A stretch of 5,055 bases of DNA from an uncultured Eubacteriales bacterium (lineage in GTDB: Bacteria; Bacillota_A; Clostridia; Oscillospirales; CAG-272): the NCBI GenBank assembly GCA_900557635.1, contig USTB01000080.1:1-5055 (forward strand), given 5' to 3'. Both the position numbers and the translations under genes were made by a program. Positions 1 to 5,055 of this stretch are shown here, one piece after another. The notes below the pieces were generated by a model that did no database searches, had not been told where the DNA came from, and saw nothing but the letters and a program-made list of their open reading frames with translations. Positions within the stretch are counted from its first letter, which is position 1; the number at the start of each line of letters is the position of its first letter.

Positions 1-507
1 CGGGGTCTTGATGCTTACCTCTCTCCCGAAATGAAGTCCACGGGTGAGGCGATCGGATACGACGACAAGCTGACCCGCGCCCTGTACAAAGCACTTAAGG
101 CATGCGGCATGAGCGTGATGAATTACGGCACGGTACTGGTCACCGTCACCGATAAGGACAAGGAAGAGACCCTGCCGCTGGTGCGCCGCTTCTATCAGAT
201 GGGCTTCAATATTCAGGCGACTGCGGGCACGGCGCGCTTCCTAAAGGAGCACGGCATCCGCACCCACGCCCTCAAAAAGATCAGCGAGGGCAGTAACGAG
301 ATCCCCGACGCCATCCGACAGGGCTATGTGACCTATGTCATCAACACCCGCGACCTCAATTCCTCGGATGTGCTGTCGGACGGTCACAAGATACGGCAGT
401 GCGCCGTGGAAAACAATGTGACCATGTTCACGTCACTCGATACGGTCAAGGTGCTCCTCGACGTTTTGGAGGAAACCACCCTCGGCATTTCCACCATCGA
501 CGCATAA
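1..507 (+). CDS. carB: Carbamoyl-phosphate synthase large subunit, C-terminal part (5' end outside window)
   Basis: Partial gene: the frame is open from base 1 and ends at TAA 505-507, leaving 168 residues of a protein that is normally about 1,060-1,080 residues. The enzyme makes carbamoyl phosphate from bicarbonate, ATP and glutamine-derived ammonia in the cytoplasm. The visible part begins at the end of the second ATP-grasp half: LSPEMKSTGE (local residues 7-16) is the family's signature there. The MGS-like allosteric domain follows (about residues 40-160). By my alignment from memory to E. coli CarB, effector-site residues are kept: K54 in the DKDKE stretch, T74 and T77 in ATAGTA, K93 in KKISEG, and N115/T116 in INT. 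This suggests the enzyme still responds to a UMP-like effector. pyrK begins 43 nt downstream on the same strand, so this copy probably serves pyrimidine synthesis rather than arginine alone. carA would be expected just upstream. Identity is very secure. Confidence 0.97.
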   Translation, partial: RGLDAYLSPEMKSTGEAIGYDDKLTRALYKALKACGMSVMNYGTVLVTVTDKDKEETLPLVRRFYQMGFNIQATAGTARFLKEHGIRTHALKKISEGSNEIPDAIRQGYVTYVINTRDLNSSDVLSDGHKIRQCAVENNVTMFTSLDTVKVLLDVLEETTLGISTIDA

Positions 508-531
508 GCGCCGATCCGTATAAATAACCGA

Positions 532-538
532 AAGGAAG
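532..538 (+). promoter_or_regulatory. Shine-Dalgarno-like sequence upstream of pyrK, unusually spaced
   Basis: AAGGAAG is the only good purine-rich match before pyrK. From AAGGA (532-536) it lies 14 nt from the pyrK ATG at 551, which is long. It lies only 4 nt from an out-of-frame ATG at 541, which is short. No upstream in-frame start can fix this, because the pyrK frame has a stop (TGA 542-544) two codons before ATG 551. The start at 551 is therefore the first possible one, and it gives the normal N-terminus for the family. Confidence 0.55.
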
Positions 539-550
539 CGATGAACCGAT

Positions 551-1288
551 ATGAAGCAGGCACTGTTTACGGTGACCTCGAACACCGAGCTCGCCCCGTC
601 CGTCCTGCGCATGACCTTGGCGGGCGACACCTCCGCCGTCACGGCGGCGGGACAGTTCGTCAATATCAAGATCGACGGCTGTTATCTGCGGCGACCCATC
701 TCGGTCTATGACTACGCGGACGGCTCCCTCTCCCTCATCTACAAGGTCGTGGGCACGGGCACCGAAAAAATGCGGGCAATGCCGCAGGGCACCGTCCTCG
801 ATCTGCTCGTGGGACTGGGCAACGGCTACGACACATCCCCTGCCGGCAACGCTCCCCTGCTGGTGGGCGGCGGCGTGGGTGTTCCGCCTCTGTACGCTCT
901 GTGCCGCAAGCTGATCGCACAGGGCGCGCACCCGCAGGTGATCTTAGGCTTTAATCGGGCTGAGGAGGTCTTTTGCGAGGACGAATTCCGCACGCTCGGC
1001 GCAGATGTCACCGTGACCACGGCAGACGGCTCCTACGGTACGCGCGGCTTTGTGACCGACGCCATGGGGGAACGCGAATACACCTACATCTACACCTGCG
1101 GTCCTCTCCCCATGCTTCGGGCAGTGGACGGGACGGCGCGCACGGGGGTCGGCGGTCAGTTCAGCTTTGAGGAACGCATGGGCTGCGGCTTCGGCGCATG
1201 CATGGGCTGTACCTGCGAAACGAAATACGGTGCCAAGCGCATCTGTCGGGACGGCCCCGTGCTGTTCAGAGAGGAGATCATATGGTAA
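551..1288 (+). CDS. pyrK: Dihydroorotate dehydrogenase B, electron-transfer subunit
   Basis: A 245-residue iron-sulfur flavoprotein that takes electrons from FMN of PyrD through a [2Fe-2S] cluster and FAD to NAD+. Domain order is as in the family. A ferredoxin-reductase-like FAD barrel (about 1-95) has the flavin motif RRPISVY at 47-53. An NAD-binding domain (about 100-195) has the glycine loop GGGVGVPPLY at 106-115 and TCGP at 182-185. A C-terminal cluster domain carries FSFEERMGCGFGACMGC at 204-220 and CRDGPV at 232-237. Likely cluster ligands are C212, C217, C220 and C232; C222 is an extra nearby cysteine. Length is slightly under the usual 250-260 residues. The gene overlaps pyrD by 7 nt, fitting subunits of one heterotetramer (PyrD2PyrK2). 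ATG 551 is the first start after an in-frame stop at 542-544. Confidence 0.96.
   Translation: MKQALFTVTSNTELAPSVLRMTLAGDTSAVTAAGQFVNIKIDGCYLRRPISVYDYADGSLSLIYKVVGTGTEKMRAMPQGTVLDLLVGLGNGYDTSPAGNAPLLVGGGVGVPPLYALCRKLIAQGAHPQVILGFNRAEEVFCEDEFRTLGADVTVTTADGSYGTRGFVTDAMGEREYTYIYTCGPLPMLRAVDGTARTGVGGQFSFEERMGCGFGACMGCTCETKYGAKRICRDGPVLFREEIIW
1272..1276 (+). promoter_or_regulatory. Ribosome binding site that fixes the pyrD start
   Basis: AGGAG sits inside the last codons of pyrK, 5 nt before ATG 1282. It selects this start over the in-frame ATG at 1198. The longer version would add 28 residues read from the wrong frame of the PyrK cluster domain and would lack the usual PyrD N-terminus. Confidence 0.85.
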
Positions 1289-2193
1289 ACACAAGGGTCA
1301 CACTGTGCGGCATCCCGCTCGACAACCCCGTGATCCCCGCAAGCGGCACCTTCGGCTACGGCTGGGAATTCGCCGAGCTGTACGACATCAACTGTCTCGG
1401 CTCTCTCTCCTTCAAGGGAACGACACAGTCGCCGCGCTTCGGCAATCCCACCCCCCGCATTGCGGAATGCACGGGCGGCATGCTCAATGCCGTGGGACTT
1501 CAGAATCCCGGAGTGGACGCGGTCATCCGCGAGGAGCTTCCCCGTCTACATGCCTGCTTTCACAAGCCGGTCATGGCGAATGTGGGCGGCTTTTCGGTGG
1601 AAGAATATGTATCGAATATCGAGGCGCTGGAGGCGGCGGAGGGCATCGGCTGGTATGAGGTCAACATCTCCTGCCCCAACGTGCACGGCGGCGGACTTTC
1701 CTTTGGCACCGACGCAAAAAACGCCGCGCGGGTGACCGAGGCGGTGCGGCGGGTCACAAAAAAGCCCGTCATCATCAAGCTGTCCCCCAACGTGACCGAC
1801 ATCACCGAGATCGCACGTGCGTGCGAGGCGGCGGGCGCCGACGGGCTGTCCCTCATCAACACCCTGCTCGGCATGCGTATCGATCTGCGGACGCGGCGTC
1901 CCGTCCTTGCCAATAAGACGGGCGGTTTCTCCGGTCCTGCCGTCAAGCCCGTGGCACTGCGCATGGTCTATGCGGTGTATGAGGCGGTCTCCATCCCCAT
2001 TGTGGGCATGGGCGGCATACAGAGCGCCGAGGACGTGCTCGAATTCATGTTAGCGGGTGCCTCGGCTGTTGAGGTGGGCGCCGCGAACCTCGTGGATCCC
2101 TTTGCATGCAGGGACATCGTCTCGTCGCTCGGGACAGTGATGGAAAAATACAGGATCAACGATCTCACAGAAATAATCGGAGGTGCACACTGA
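1282..2193 (+). CDS. pyrD: Dihydroorotate dehydrogenase B (NAD+-linked), catalytic FMN subunit
   Basis: A 303-residue TIM-barrel flavoenzyme that oxidises dihydroorotate to orotate; length matches class 1B enzymes. Visible family motifs are NPVIPASGTFGYG (15-27), SFKGTT (43-48, with the FMN/substrate lysine K45), NAVGLQNPG (69-77), NISCPNVHGGG (128-138), KLSPN (166-170), SLINT (190-194), NKTGGFSGPA (211-220) and the phosphate-binding GMGGI (242-246). C131 is the catalytic base expected of class 1 enzymes; class 2 membrane enzymes use serine. There is no N-terminal membrane or targeting segment, so the protein is cytoplasmic. Overlap with pyrK (7 nt) supports the 1B assignment, with NAD+ as acceptor through PyrK. 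The stop is fused to the pyrF start (TGATG, 2191-2195). The symbol may also be written pyrDB. Confidence 0.97.
   Translation: MVNTRVTLCGIPLDNPVIPASGTFGYGWEFAELYDINCLGSLSFKGTTQSPRFGNPTPRIAECTGGMLNAVGLQNPGVDAVIREELPRLHACFHKPVMANVGGFSVEEYVSNIEALEAAEGIGWYEVNISCPNVHGGGLSFGTDAKNAARVTEAVRRVTKKPVIIKLSPNVTDITEIARACEAAGADGLSLINTLLGMRIDLRTRRPVLANKTGGFSGPAVKPVALRMVYAVYEAVSIPIVGMGGIQSAEDVLEFMLAGASAVEVGAANLVDPFACRDIVSSLGTVMEKYRINDLTEIIGGAH
2176..2184 (+). promoter_or_regulatory. Ribosome binding site of pyrF within the pyrD 3' end
   Basis: ATCGGAGGT contains a strong GGAGG (2179-2183) 9 nt before ATG 2193. It also encodes the I-G-G near the PyrD C-terminus. With the TGATG stop/start junction this suggests translational coupling. 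It fixes the pyrF start at 2193 rather than an in-frame ATG at 2106 that lies deep in pyrD. Confidence 0.85.
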
Positions 2194-2909
2194 TGCCAAA
2201 AGACGTAATCATTGCCTGCGACTTTGCGGGCGAGGACGAGACTCTTTCCTTTCTCGACCGCTTTGCGGGCTGTGACAGAAAGCCCTTTGTAAAGATCGGC
2301 ATGGAGCTGTTCTATGCGGCAGGCCCTCACATCGTGCAGAGCATCCGCGAACGGGGACACCGCATCTTCCTCGATCTGAAACTGCACGACATCCCGAACA
2401 CCGTAAAAAAGACCATGGCGGTGCTTTCCCGCATGGACATCGACATGTGCAACCTGCACGCCGCAGGCACGGCGGCAATGATGGAGGCGGCGCTCGAGGG
2501 ACTGACCCGTCCCGACGGCACCCGTCCTCTGCTCATCGCCGTGACCCAGCTCACCTCCACGGACGAGGCGCGCATGCAGAAGGAGCTTCTCATCTCAAAG
2601 CCGCTCGACGAGGTGGTGCTCAGCTATGCGCAGAACGCACGGCGCGCGGGTCTGGACGGCGTGGTCTGCTCCCCGCTTGAAGCCTCTGCGGTGCACGCGC
2701 ACTGCGGCAGTGACTTCCTGTGCGTCACCCCGGGCATCCGCTTTGCAGGCGGCGATCGGGGCGATCAGTCCCGCGTGACCACGCCTGCCGACGCAAAGGC
2801 TCTGGGAAGCGACTGCATCGTGGTGGGCAGACCCATCACCGCCGCCGACGACCCCGTGGAAGCCTATGCGCGCTGTGTGCACGATTTTGTATGTCCGGAC
2901 GCGCAGTAA
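2193..2909 (+). CDS. pyrF: Orotidine 5'-phosphate decarboxylase
   Basis: A 238-residue TIM-barrel enzyme that decarboxylates OMP to UMP, the last step of the pathway. Length fits the short bacterial group represented by Bacillus PyrF. Key residues are present: D10 in IIACDF, K34 in FVKIGMELF, the catalytic network D61-K63-D66 in FLDLKLHDIPNT (59-70), the TQLTS segment (118-122) that contacts the pyrimidine, and the phosphate grip GIRF (181-184), Q192 and VVGRPI (210-215, R213). Nothing is missing from the active site. It starts in the pyrD stop codon (1-nt overlap). It is followed by the only sizeable gap between complete genes here (72 nt before pyrE). Confidence 0.97.
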   Translation: MPKDVIIACDFAGEDETLSFLDRFAGCDRKPFVKIGMELFYAAGPHIVQSIRERGHRIFLDLKLHDIPNTVKKTMAVLSRMDIDMCNLHAAGTAAMMEAALEGLTRPDGTRPLLIAVTQLTSTDEARMQKELLISKPLDEVVLSYAQNARRAGLDGVVCSPLEASAVHAHCGSDFLCVTPGIRFAGGDRGDQSRVTTPADAKALGSDCIVVGRPITAADDPVEAYARCVHDFVCPDAQ

Positions 2910-2926
2910 CGCGGCTTTTGCGCGTC
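2898..2926 (+). other. Inverted repeat spanning the pyrF stop codon
   Basis: GACGCGC (2898-2904) and GCGCGTC (2920-2926) form a perfect 7-bp inverted repeat around a 15-nt loop that contains the pyrF stop. A competing smaller hairpin, ACGCG (2909-2913) with CGCGT (2921-2925), is also possible. No T-run follows, so it is not a standard intrinsic terminator. The rest of the 72-nt gap (2910-2981) holds three CCGAA-type direct repeats (2931-2952) and the pyrE ribosome binding site; I see no convincing promoter. A role in mRNA processing or stability is possible but unproven. Confidence 0.35.
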
Positions 2927-2970
2927 AACACCCCGAAAAACCGAACCCCGAACAGACGTATCTGACAGGA

Positions 2971-2977
2971 AAGGAAG
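2971..2977 (+). promoter_or_regulatory. Ribosome binding site of pyrE
   Basis: AAGGAAG precedes two closely spaced in-frame ATGs (2982 and 2988). Spacing from AAGGA is 6 nt to the first and 12 nt to the second, which favours 2982. Confidence 0.75.
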
Positions 2978-2981
2978 AAAT

Positions 2982-3632
2982 ATGAATATGGAAACCAAGC
3001 AGCGCATTGCCGTCGATCTTCTCTCGATCAAGGCGGTCTTTTTCCGTCCGCAGGAGCCGTTCACATGGGCAAGCGGCATCAAAAGTCCGGTCTACTGCGA
3101 CAACCGTCTCATTCTGACCGCGCCCGAGGTGCGCGACCGCGTGGAAGCCGCCATCGCCGACGCCGTCCGTACCCATTACCCCGCGGCGGAGGTCCTCATG
3201 GGCACCTCCACCGCCGGCATCGCGCATGCCGCCATCGCCGCCCATCTTCTGCACATGCCCATGGGCTATGTCCGCTCGGGCAACAAGGATCACGGCAGGC
3301 AGAACCGCATCGAGGGCAGACTGGAAAAGGGTCAGCGCGTGGTCATCATCGAGGATCTGATCTCCACGGGCGGCAGTGTCATCGAGGTTGCGCAGGCTCT
3401 GCGCGAGGCGGGCACCGAGGTGCTCGGCGTCGTTTCCATCTTTACCTACGGCATGCAGAAGGGCATCGACCGTCTGCGCGCCGAAAATCTCAAAAATGTC
3501 AGCCTCACCGATTTCGACTGCATTGCCCGCGCGGCGGCTGACATGGGATACATTCAGCCCGACGACATCCGCCGTCTGATCGCCTTCCGCGACAACCCCG
3601 CCGACGAGAGCTGGATCGGAGGTACAAAATGA
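2982..3632 (+). CDS. pyrE: Orotate phosphoribosyltransferase
   Basis: A 216-residue type I phosphoribosyltransferase that joins orotate to PRPP, giving OMP. Motifs in order: [16 protein letters not shown] (27-42), with K34 at the substrate-binding position; GTSTAGI (74-80); the flexible catalytic loop with K102-D103-H104-G105; and the PRPP signature [13 protein letters not shown] (120-132), with the acidic pair E124-D125. The helix after it and the FTYG segment (154-157) are also as in the family. The length is typical. Its last codons carry GGAGG for pyrB, and its stop overlaps the pyrB start (ATGA, 3629-3632), so the two are probably translated in a coupled way. Nothing appears damaged. The function is secure; only the choice between ATG 2982 and ATG 2988 leaves slight doubt. 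Confidence 0.96.
   Translation: MNMETKQRIAVDLLSIKAVFFRPQEPFTWASGIKSPVYCDNRLILTAPEVRDRVEAAIADAVRTHYPAAEVLMGTSTAGIAHAAIAAHLLHMPMGYVRSGNKDHGRQNRIEGRLEKGQRVVIIEDLISTGGSVIEVAQALREAGTEVLGVVSIFTYGMQKGIDRLRAENLKNVSLTDFDCIARAAADMGYIQPDDIRRLIAFRDNPADESWIGGTK
3618..3622 (+). promoter_or_regulatory. Ribosome binding site of pyrB within the pyrE 3' end
   Basis: GGAGG lies 6 nt before ATG 3629. It is part of ATCGGAGGT (3615-3623), the same 9-mer used before pyrF, and it encodes I-G-G near the PyrE C-terminus. Confidence 0.85.
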
Positions 3633-4540
3633 GAAGTCTGATCGATATTTCCGAGCTGTCCTGCGAAGAGGTGGACAGCCTGATCGCCACCGCAAACGAT
3701 ATCATCGCACACCCCGACGCTTACCGCGAAAAATGCCGCGGCAAAAAGCTCGCCACCCTCTTTTTCGAGCCGTCCACCCGCACCCGTCTCAGCTTTGAGG
3801 CGGCAATGTACGAGCTTGGCGGCAACGTCATCGGCTTCGCCGCGGCGCAAAACTCCTCCGCCTCCAAGGGCGAGAGCGTTTCGGACACCGCAAAGGTCAT
3901 TTCCTGCTATGCCGACATTATCGCCATGCGCCACCCCAAGGAGGGCGCGCCTTTGGTGGCGTCCCGCGCCGCATCGGTTCCCGTAATCAACGCGGGCGAC
4001 GGCGGTCACAGCCACCCTACCCAGACCTTAGCCGATCTTCTGACCATCAGCCGCGAAAAAGGCCGTCTCACCGATATGACCGTCGGCTTTTGCGGCGACC
4101 TGAAATTCGGCAGAACCGTGCATTCCCTCATCGCCGCGCTGTCCCGCTGTCCGGGCATCCGCTTCGTGCTCATCTCTCCCGCCGAGCTGACCCTGCCCGG
4201 CTATGTGAAGGACACCCTTGACGAAAAGGGCATCCCGTACGAGGAGACGCGCAGTCTCGAGGATGCCGTGGGCAGTCTGGATATTCTCTATATGACCCGC
4301 GTTCAGCAGGAGCGCTTCTTCAACGAGGAGGAGTATCTGCGTCTGAAAAACAGCTACATCCTCACACCCGAAAAGCTTCGTCTCGCACCGCCCGACATGT
4401 CCGTGCTTCACCCGCTTCCGCGTGTCAACGAGATCAGCGTTGCCGTGGACGACGATCCCCGCGCCTGCTACTTCAAGCAGGTGCTCTACGGCAAATACAT
4501 GCGTATGGCGCTCATCCTGATGCTTCTGGAGGTACAGTAA
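3629..4540 (+). CDS. pyrB: Aspartate carbamoyltransferase, catalytic subunit
   Basis: A 303-residue transcarbamylase, the usual length. It condenses carbamoyl phosphate and aspartate into carbamoyl-aspartate, the committed step. The N-terminal carbamoyl-phosphate domain has [13 protein letters not shown] (45-57, phosphate loop S49-T50-R51-T52), K80 in SKGES (79-83, the loop shared between neighbouring subunits), R101 in RHPKE, and H129/Q132 in HPTQT. The C-terminal aspartate domain has R162 in FGRTVHS, R224 and Q226 in TRVQ, and HPLPR (261-265). K80 and the TRVQ and HPLPR motifs mark it as an aspartate enzyme rather than an ornithine carbamoyltransferase. pyrI follows after one nucleotide, which implies a PyrB-PyrI holoenzyme (E. 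coli-like class B) rather than a free PyrB trimer as in Bacillus. Confidence 0.97.
   Translation: MRSLIDISELSCEEVDSLIATANDIIAHPDAYREKCRGKKLATLFFEPSTRTRLSFEAAMYELGGNVIGFAAAQNSSASKGESVSDTAKVISCYADIIAMRHPKEGAPLVASRAASVPVINAGDGGHSHPTQTLADLLTISREKGRLTDMTVGFCGDLKFGRTVHSLIAALSRCPGIRFVLISPAELTLPGYVKDTLDEKGIPYEETRSLEDAVGSLDILYMTRVQQERFFNEEEYLRLKNSYILTPEKLRLAPPDMSVLHPLPRVNEISVAVDDDPRACYFKQVLYGKYMRMALILMLLEVQ
4528..4532 (+). promoter_or_regulatory. Ribosome binding site of pyrI within the pyrB 3' end
   Basis: GGAGG in the last pyrB codons lies 9 nt before ATG 4542. The placement supports coupled, near-equimolar translation of the two subunits of one enzyme. Confidence 0.8.
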
Positions 4541-4541
4541 T

Positions 4542-4958
4542 ATGCATATCGACTCCATCAAAAACGGCATTGTCATCGACCACATCACCGCAGGCCGTGG
4601 CATGACCATTTACCGTCTCTTGGGCTTGGACTCTCTCGACTGCTCGGTCGCCCTCATCAAAAATGCTCCCAGCGCCAAGCTCGGCAAAAAGGACATCATC
4701 AAGATCGACTCCGATTTCGATGTCAACACCGACATCCTCGGCTATGTGGATCCCGGCGTCACCGTCAACGTGATCCGCGGCGGCAAGCTCTCCGAGAAAA
4801 AGACCATCGAGCTTCCCGACCGTCTGGTGAACGTCCTTGTCTGCAAAAATCCCCGCTGCATCTCCTCTGTCGAGCAGGAGCTGCCCCAGATATTCCGCCT
4901 CACCAACCGCGAACAGCGCGTCTACCGTTGCGAATACTGCGAATCCCGCGCGAAGTGA
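4542..4958 (+). CDS. pyrI: Aspartate carbamoyltransferase, regulatory (zinc-binding) subunit
   Basis: A 138-residue regulatory chain that binds nucleotide effectors and docks onto PyrB. The N-terminal allosteric domain (about 1-95) opens with the family-typical segment NGIVIDHI (8-15). By my alignment from memory, D13, K54 (in KKDIIKI) and K86 match the E. coli nucleotide-site residues D19, K60 and K94. The C-terminal zinc domain has VLVCKNPRCIS (98-108) and YRCEYCE (128-134). Ligands are C101, C106, C130 and C133, with the expected C-x4-C and C-x2-C spacing, so metal binding and PyrB contact should be intact. It is a little shorter than the E. coli chain (153), mainly because it ends soon after the last zinc cysteine. 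It is the last recognisable gene here. Its stop codon TGA (4956-4958) is also the first part of a degenerate copy of the downstream 8-bp repeat. Confidence 0.96.
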   Translation: MHIDSIKNGIVIDHITAGRGMTIYRLLGLDSLDCSVALIKNAPSAKLGKKDIIKIDSDFDVNTDILGYVDPGVTVNVIRGGKLSEKKTIELPDRLVNVLVCKNPRCISSVEQELPQIFRLTNREQRVYRCEYCESRAK

Positions 4959-5005
4959 GGGGATACGAGGACGCGAGGGGACGAGGGGACGAGGGGACGA
5001 GGGGA
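4956..5005 (+). repeat. G-rich 8-bp tandem repeat directly after pyrI
   Basis: Four perfect head-to-tail copies of CGAGGGGA occupy 4974-5005. Degenerate copies lie upstream: TGAGGGGA at 4956-4963, which includes the pyrI stop, and CGAGGACG at 4966-4973. Within the perfect part, four GGGG runs (4977-4980, 4985-4988, 4993-4996, 5001-5004) are separated by identical 4-nt ACGA spacers. That fits the canonical four-run G-quadruplex pattern on the mRNA-sense strand. The unit length is not a multiple of three and no gene is recognised here. Copy number probably varies by slippage. Confidence 0.85.
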
Positions 5006-5011
5006 GTTACG

Positions 5012-5026
5012 CGGGGCGCCGCCCCG
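5012..5026 (+). other. Strong GC hairpin downstream of the pyr operon
   Basis: CGGGGC (5012-5017) and GCCCCG (5021-5026) form a perfect 6-bp stem closing on a 3-nt GCC loop. No T-run follows (the next bases are AACCCCGG), so it is not a textbook intrinsic terminator. It could still stall polymerase or protect the mRNA 3' end. It appears to be the left part of a composite repeat that continues to the window edge. Confidence 0.6.
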
Positions 5027-5033
5027 AACCCCG

Positions 5034-5055
5034 GTCAAGGACCTTTTGGGAAAGG
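5034..5055. repeat. Inverted-repeat element truncated by the window edge
   Basis: CCTTT (5042-5046) and AAAGG (5051-5055) pair around a TGGG loop. The bases left of CCTTT (GTCAAGGA, 5034-5041) have no partner yet because the window stops. If the next bases were TCCTTGAC, the stem would grow to 13 bp. From memory, this hairpin-plus-hairpin arrangement resembles interspersed intergenic repeats in GC-rich gut Clostridia, but that is recollection and not a search result. Confidence 0.5.

Noticed and set aside
497..524. Possible internal promoter before pyrK (TCGACG, 16-nt spacer, TATAAA).
   Set aside because: The -10-like element is fair, but the -35-like element matches only four of six bases and lies in carB codons. 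One such match in AT-poorer DNA is weak evidence.
1198..1281. Upstream extension of pyrD to an in-frame ATG at 1198.
   Set aside because: It would read the PyrK cluster domain in another frame. A good AGGAG lies before ATG 1282, and the protein from 1282 has the normal family N-terminus and length.
2106..2192. Upstream extension of pyrF to an in-frame ATG at 2106.
   Set aside because: It lies inside pyrD. GGAGG with 9-nt spacing points to ATG 2193, which gives a normal 238-residue PyrF.
2925..3695. Long open frame on the minus strand (256 codons) opposite pyrE.
   Set aside because: It is a shadow of pyrE in GC-rich DNA. It has no recognisable domain and runs through both gene junctions, while the + strand carries intact PyrE motifs.
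4956..5055. CRISPR array.
   Set aside because: The repeat unit is only 8 bp with no unique spacers. It is a simple tandem repeat.
5012..5055. Standard rho-independent terminator for the pyr operon.
   Set aside because: The first hairpin has no T-run after it, and the second structure is incomplete at the window edge. Termination there is possible but cannot be shown.
1..5055. A previously undescribed multi-gene system.
   Set aside because: All coding space is filled by seven well-known pyrimidine genes with intact motifs. There is no unexplained gene, toxin, defence or mobile-element gene.

Overview
This window is a stretch of a pyrimidine (UMP) biosynthesis operon, with every gene on the + strand. 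The order is carB (3' end only), pyrK, pyrD, pyrF, pyrE, pyrB, pyrI, followed by a short G-rich repeat tract that runs off the right edge. I recognise all seven proteins from intact active-site motifs, and I see no frameshift or gene decay. The DNA is GC-rich. The paired PyrK/PyrD (NAD-linked, class 1B dihydroorotate dehydrogenase) points to Firmicutes. Together with the high GC, the separate zinc-binding PyrI, and the style of the repeat after pyrI, this suggests an anaerobic gut-type Clostridium relative, perhaps Oscillospiraceae/Ruminococcaceae. That placement is inference; no rRNA or other marker is present.

Layout: 1-507 encodes the C-terminal 168 residues of the carbamoyl-phosphate synthase large chain, including the allosteric domain. 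After a 43-nt gap come pyrK (551-1288), pyrD (1282-2193, 7-nt overlap with pyrK) and pyrF (2193-2909, 1-nt TGATG overlap). A 72-nt gap precedes pyrE (2982-3632), then pyrB (3629-4540, ATGA overlap) and pyrI (4542-4958, 1-nt gap). From the pyrI stop to the window end (4956-5055) there is an 8-bp tandem repeat with regularly spaced G4 runs, then a GC-rich hairpin and the 5' part of a second, larger inverted repeat cut by the window edge.

How the genes work together: CarB makes carbamoyl phosphate. PyrB condenses it with aspartate, and PyrI is the nucleotide-sensing partner of PyrB. Dihydroorotase (pyrC) is not in this window. PyrD with PyrK oxidises dihydroorotate to orotate and passes electrons to NAD+. 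PyrE adds ribose phosphate from PRPP, and PyrF decarboxylates OMP to UMP. Feedback is expected at two points from conserved residues: UMP-type effectors on CarB, and ATP/CTP-type effectors on PyrB-PyrI.

The coding part is ordinary, conserved metabolism, and I do not find an undescribed system in it. The parts worth a second look are the G-rich tandem array and adjoining inverted-repeat element after pyrI, the odd start region of pyrK, and the pyrF-pyrE gap.
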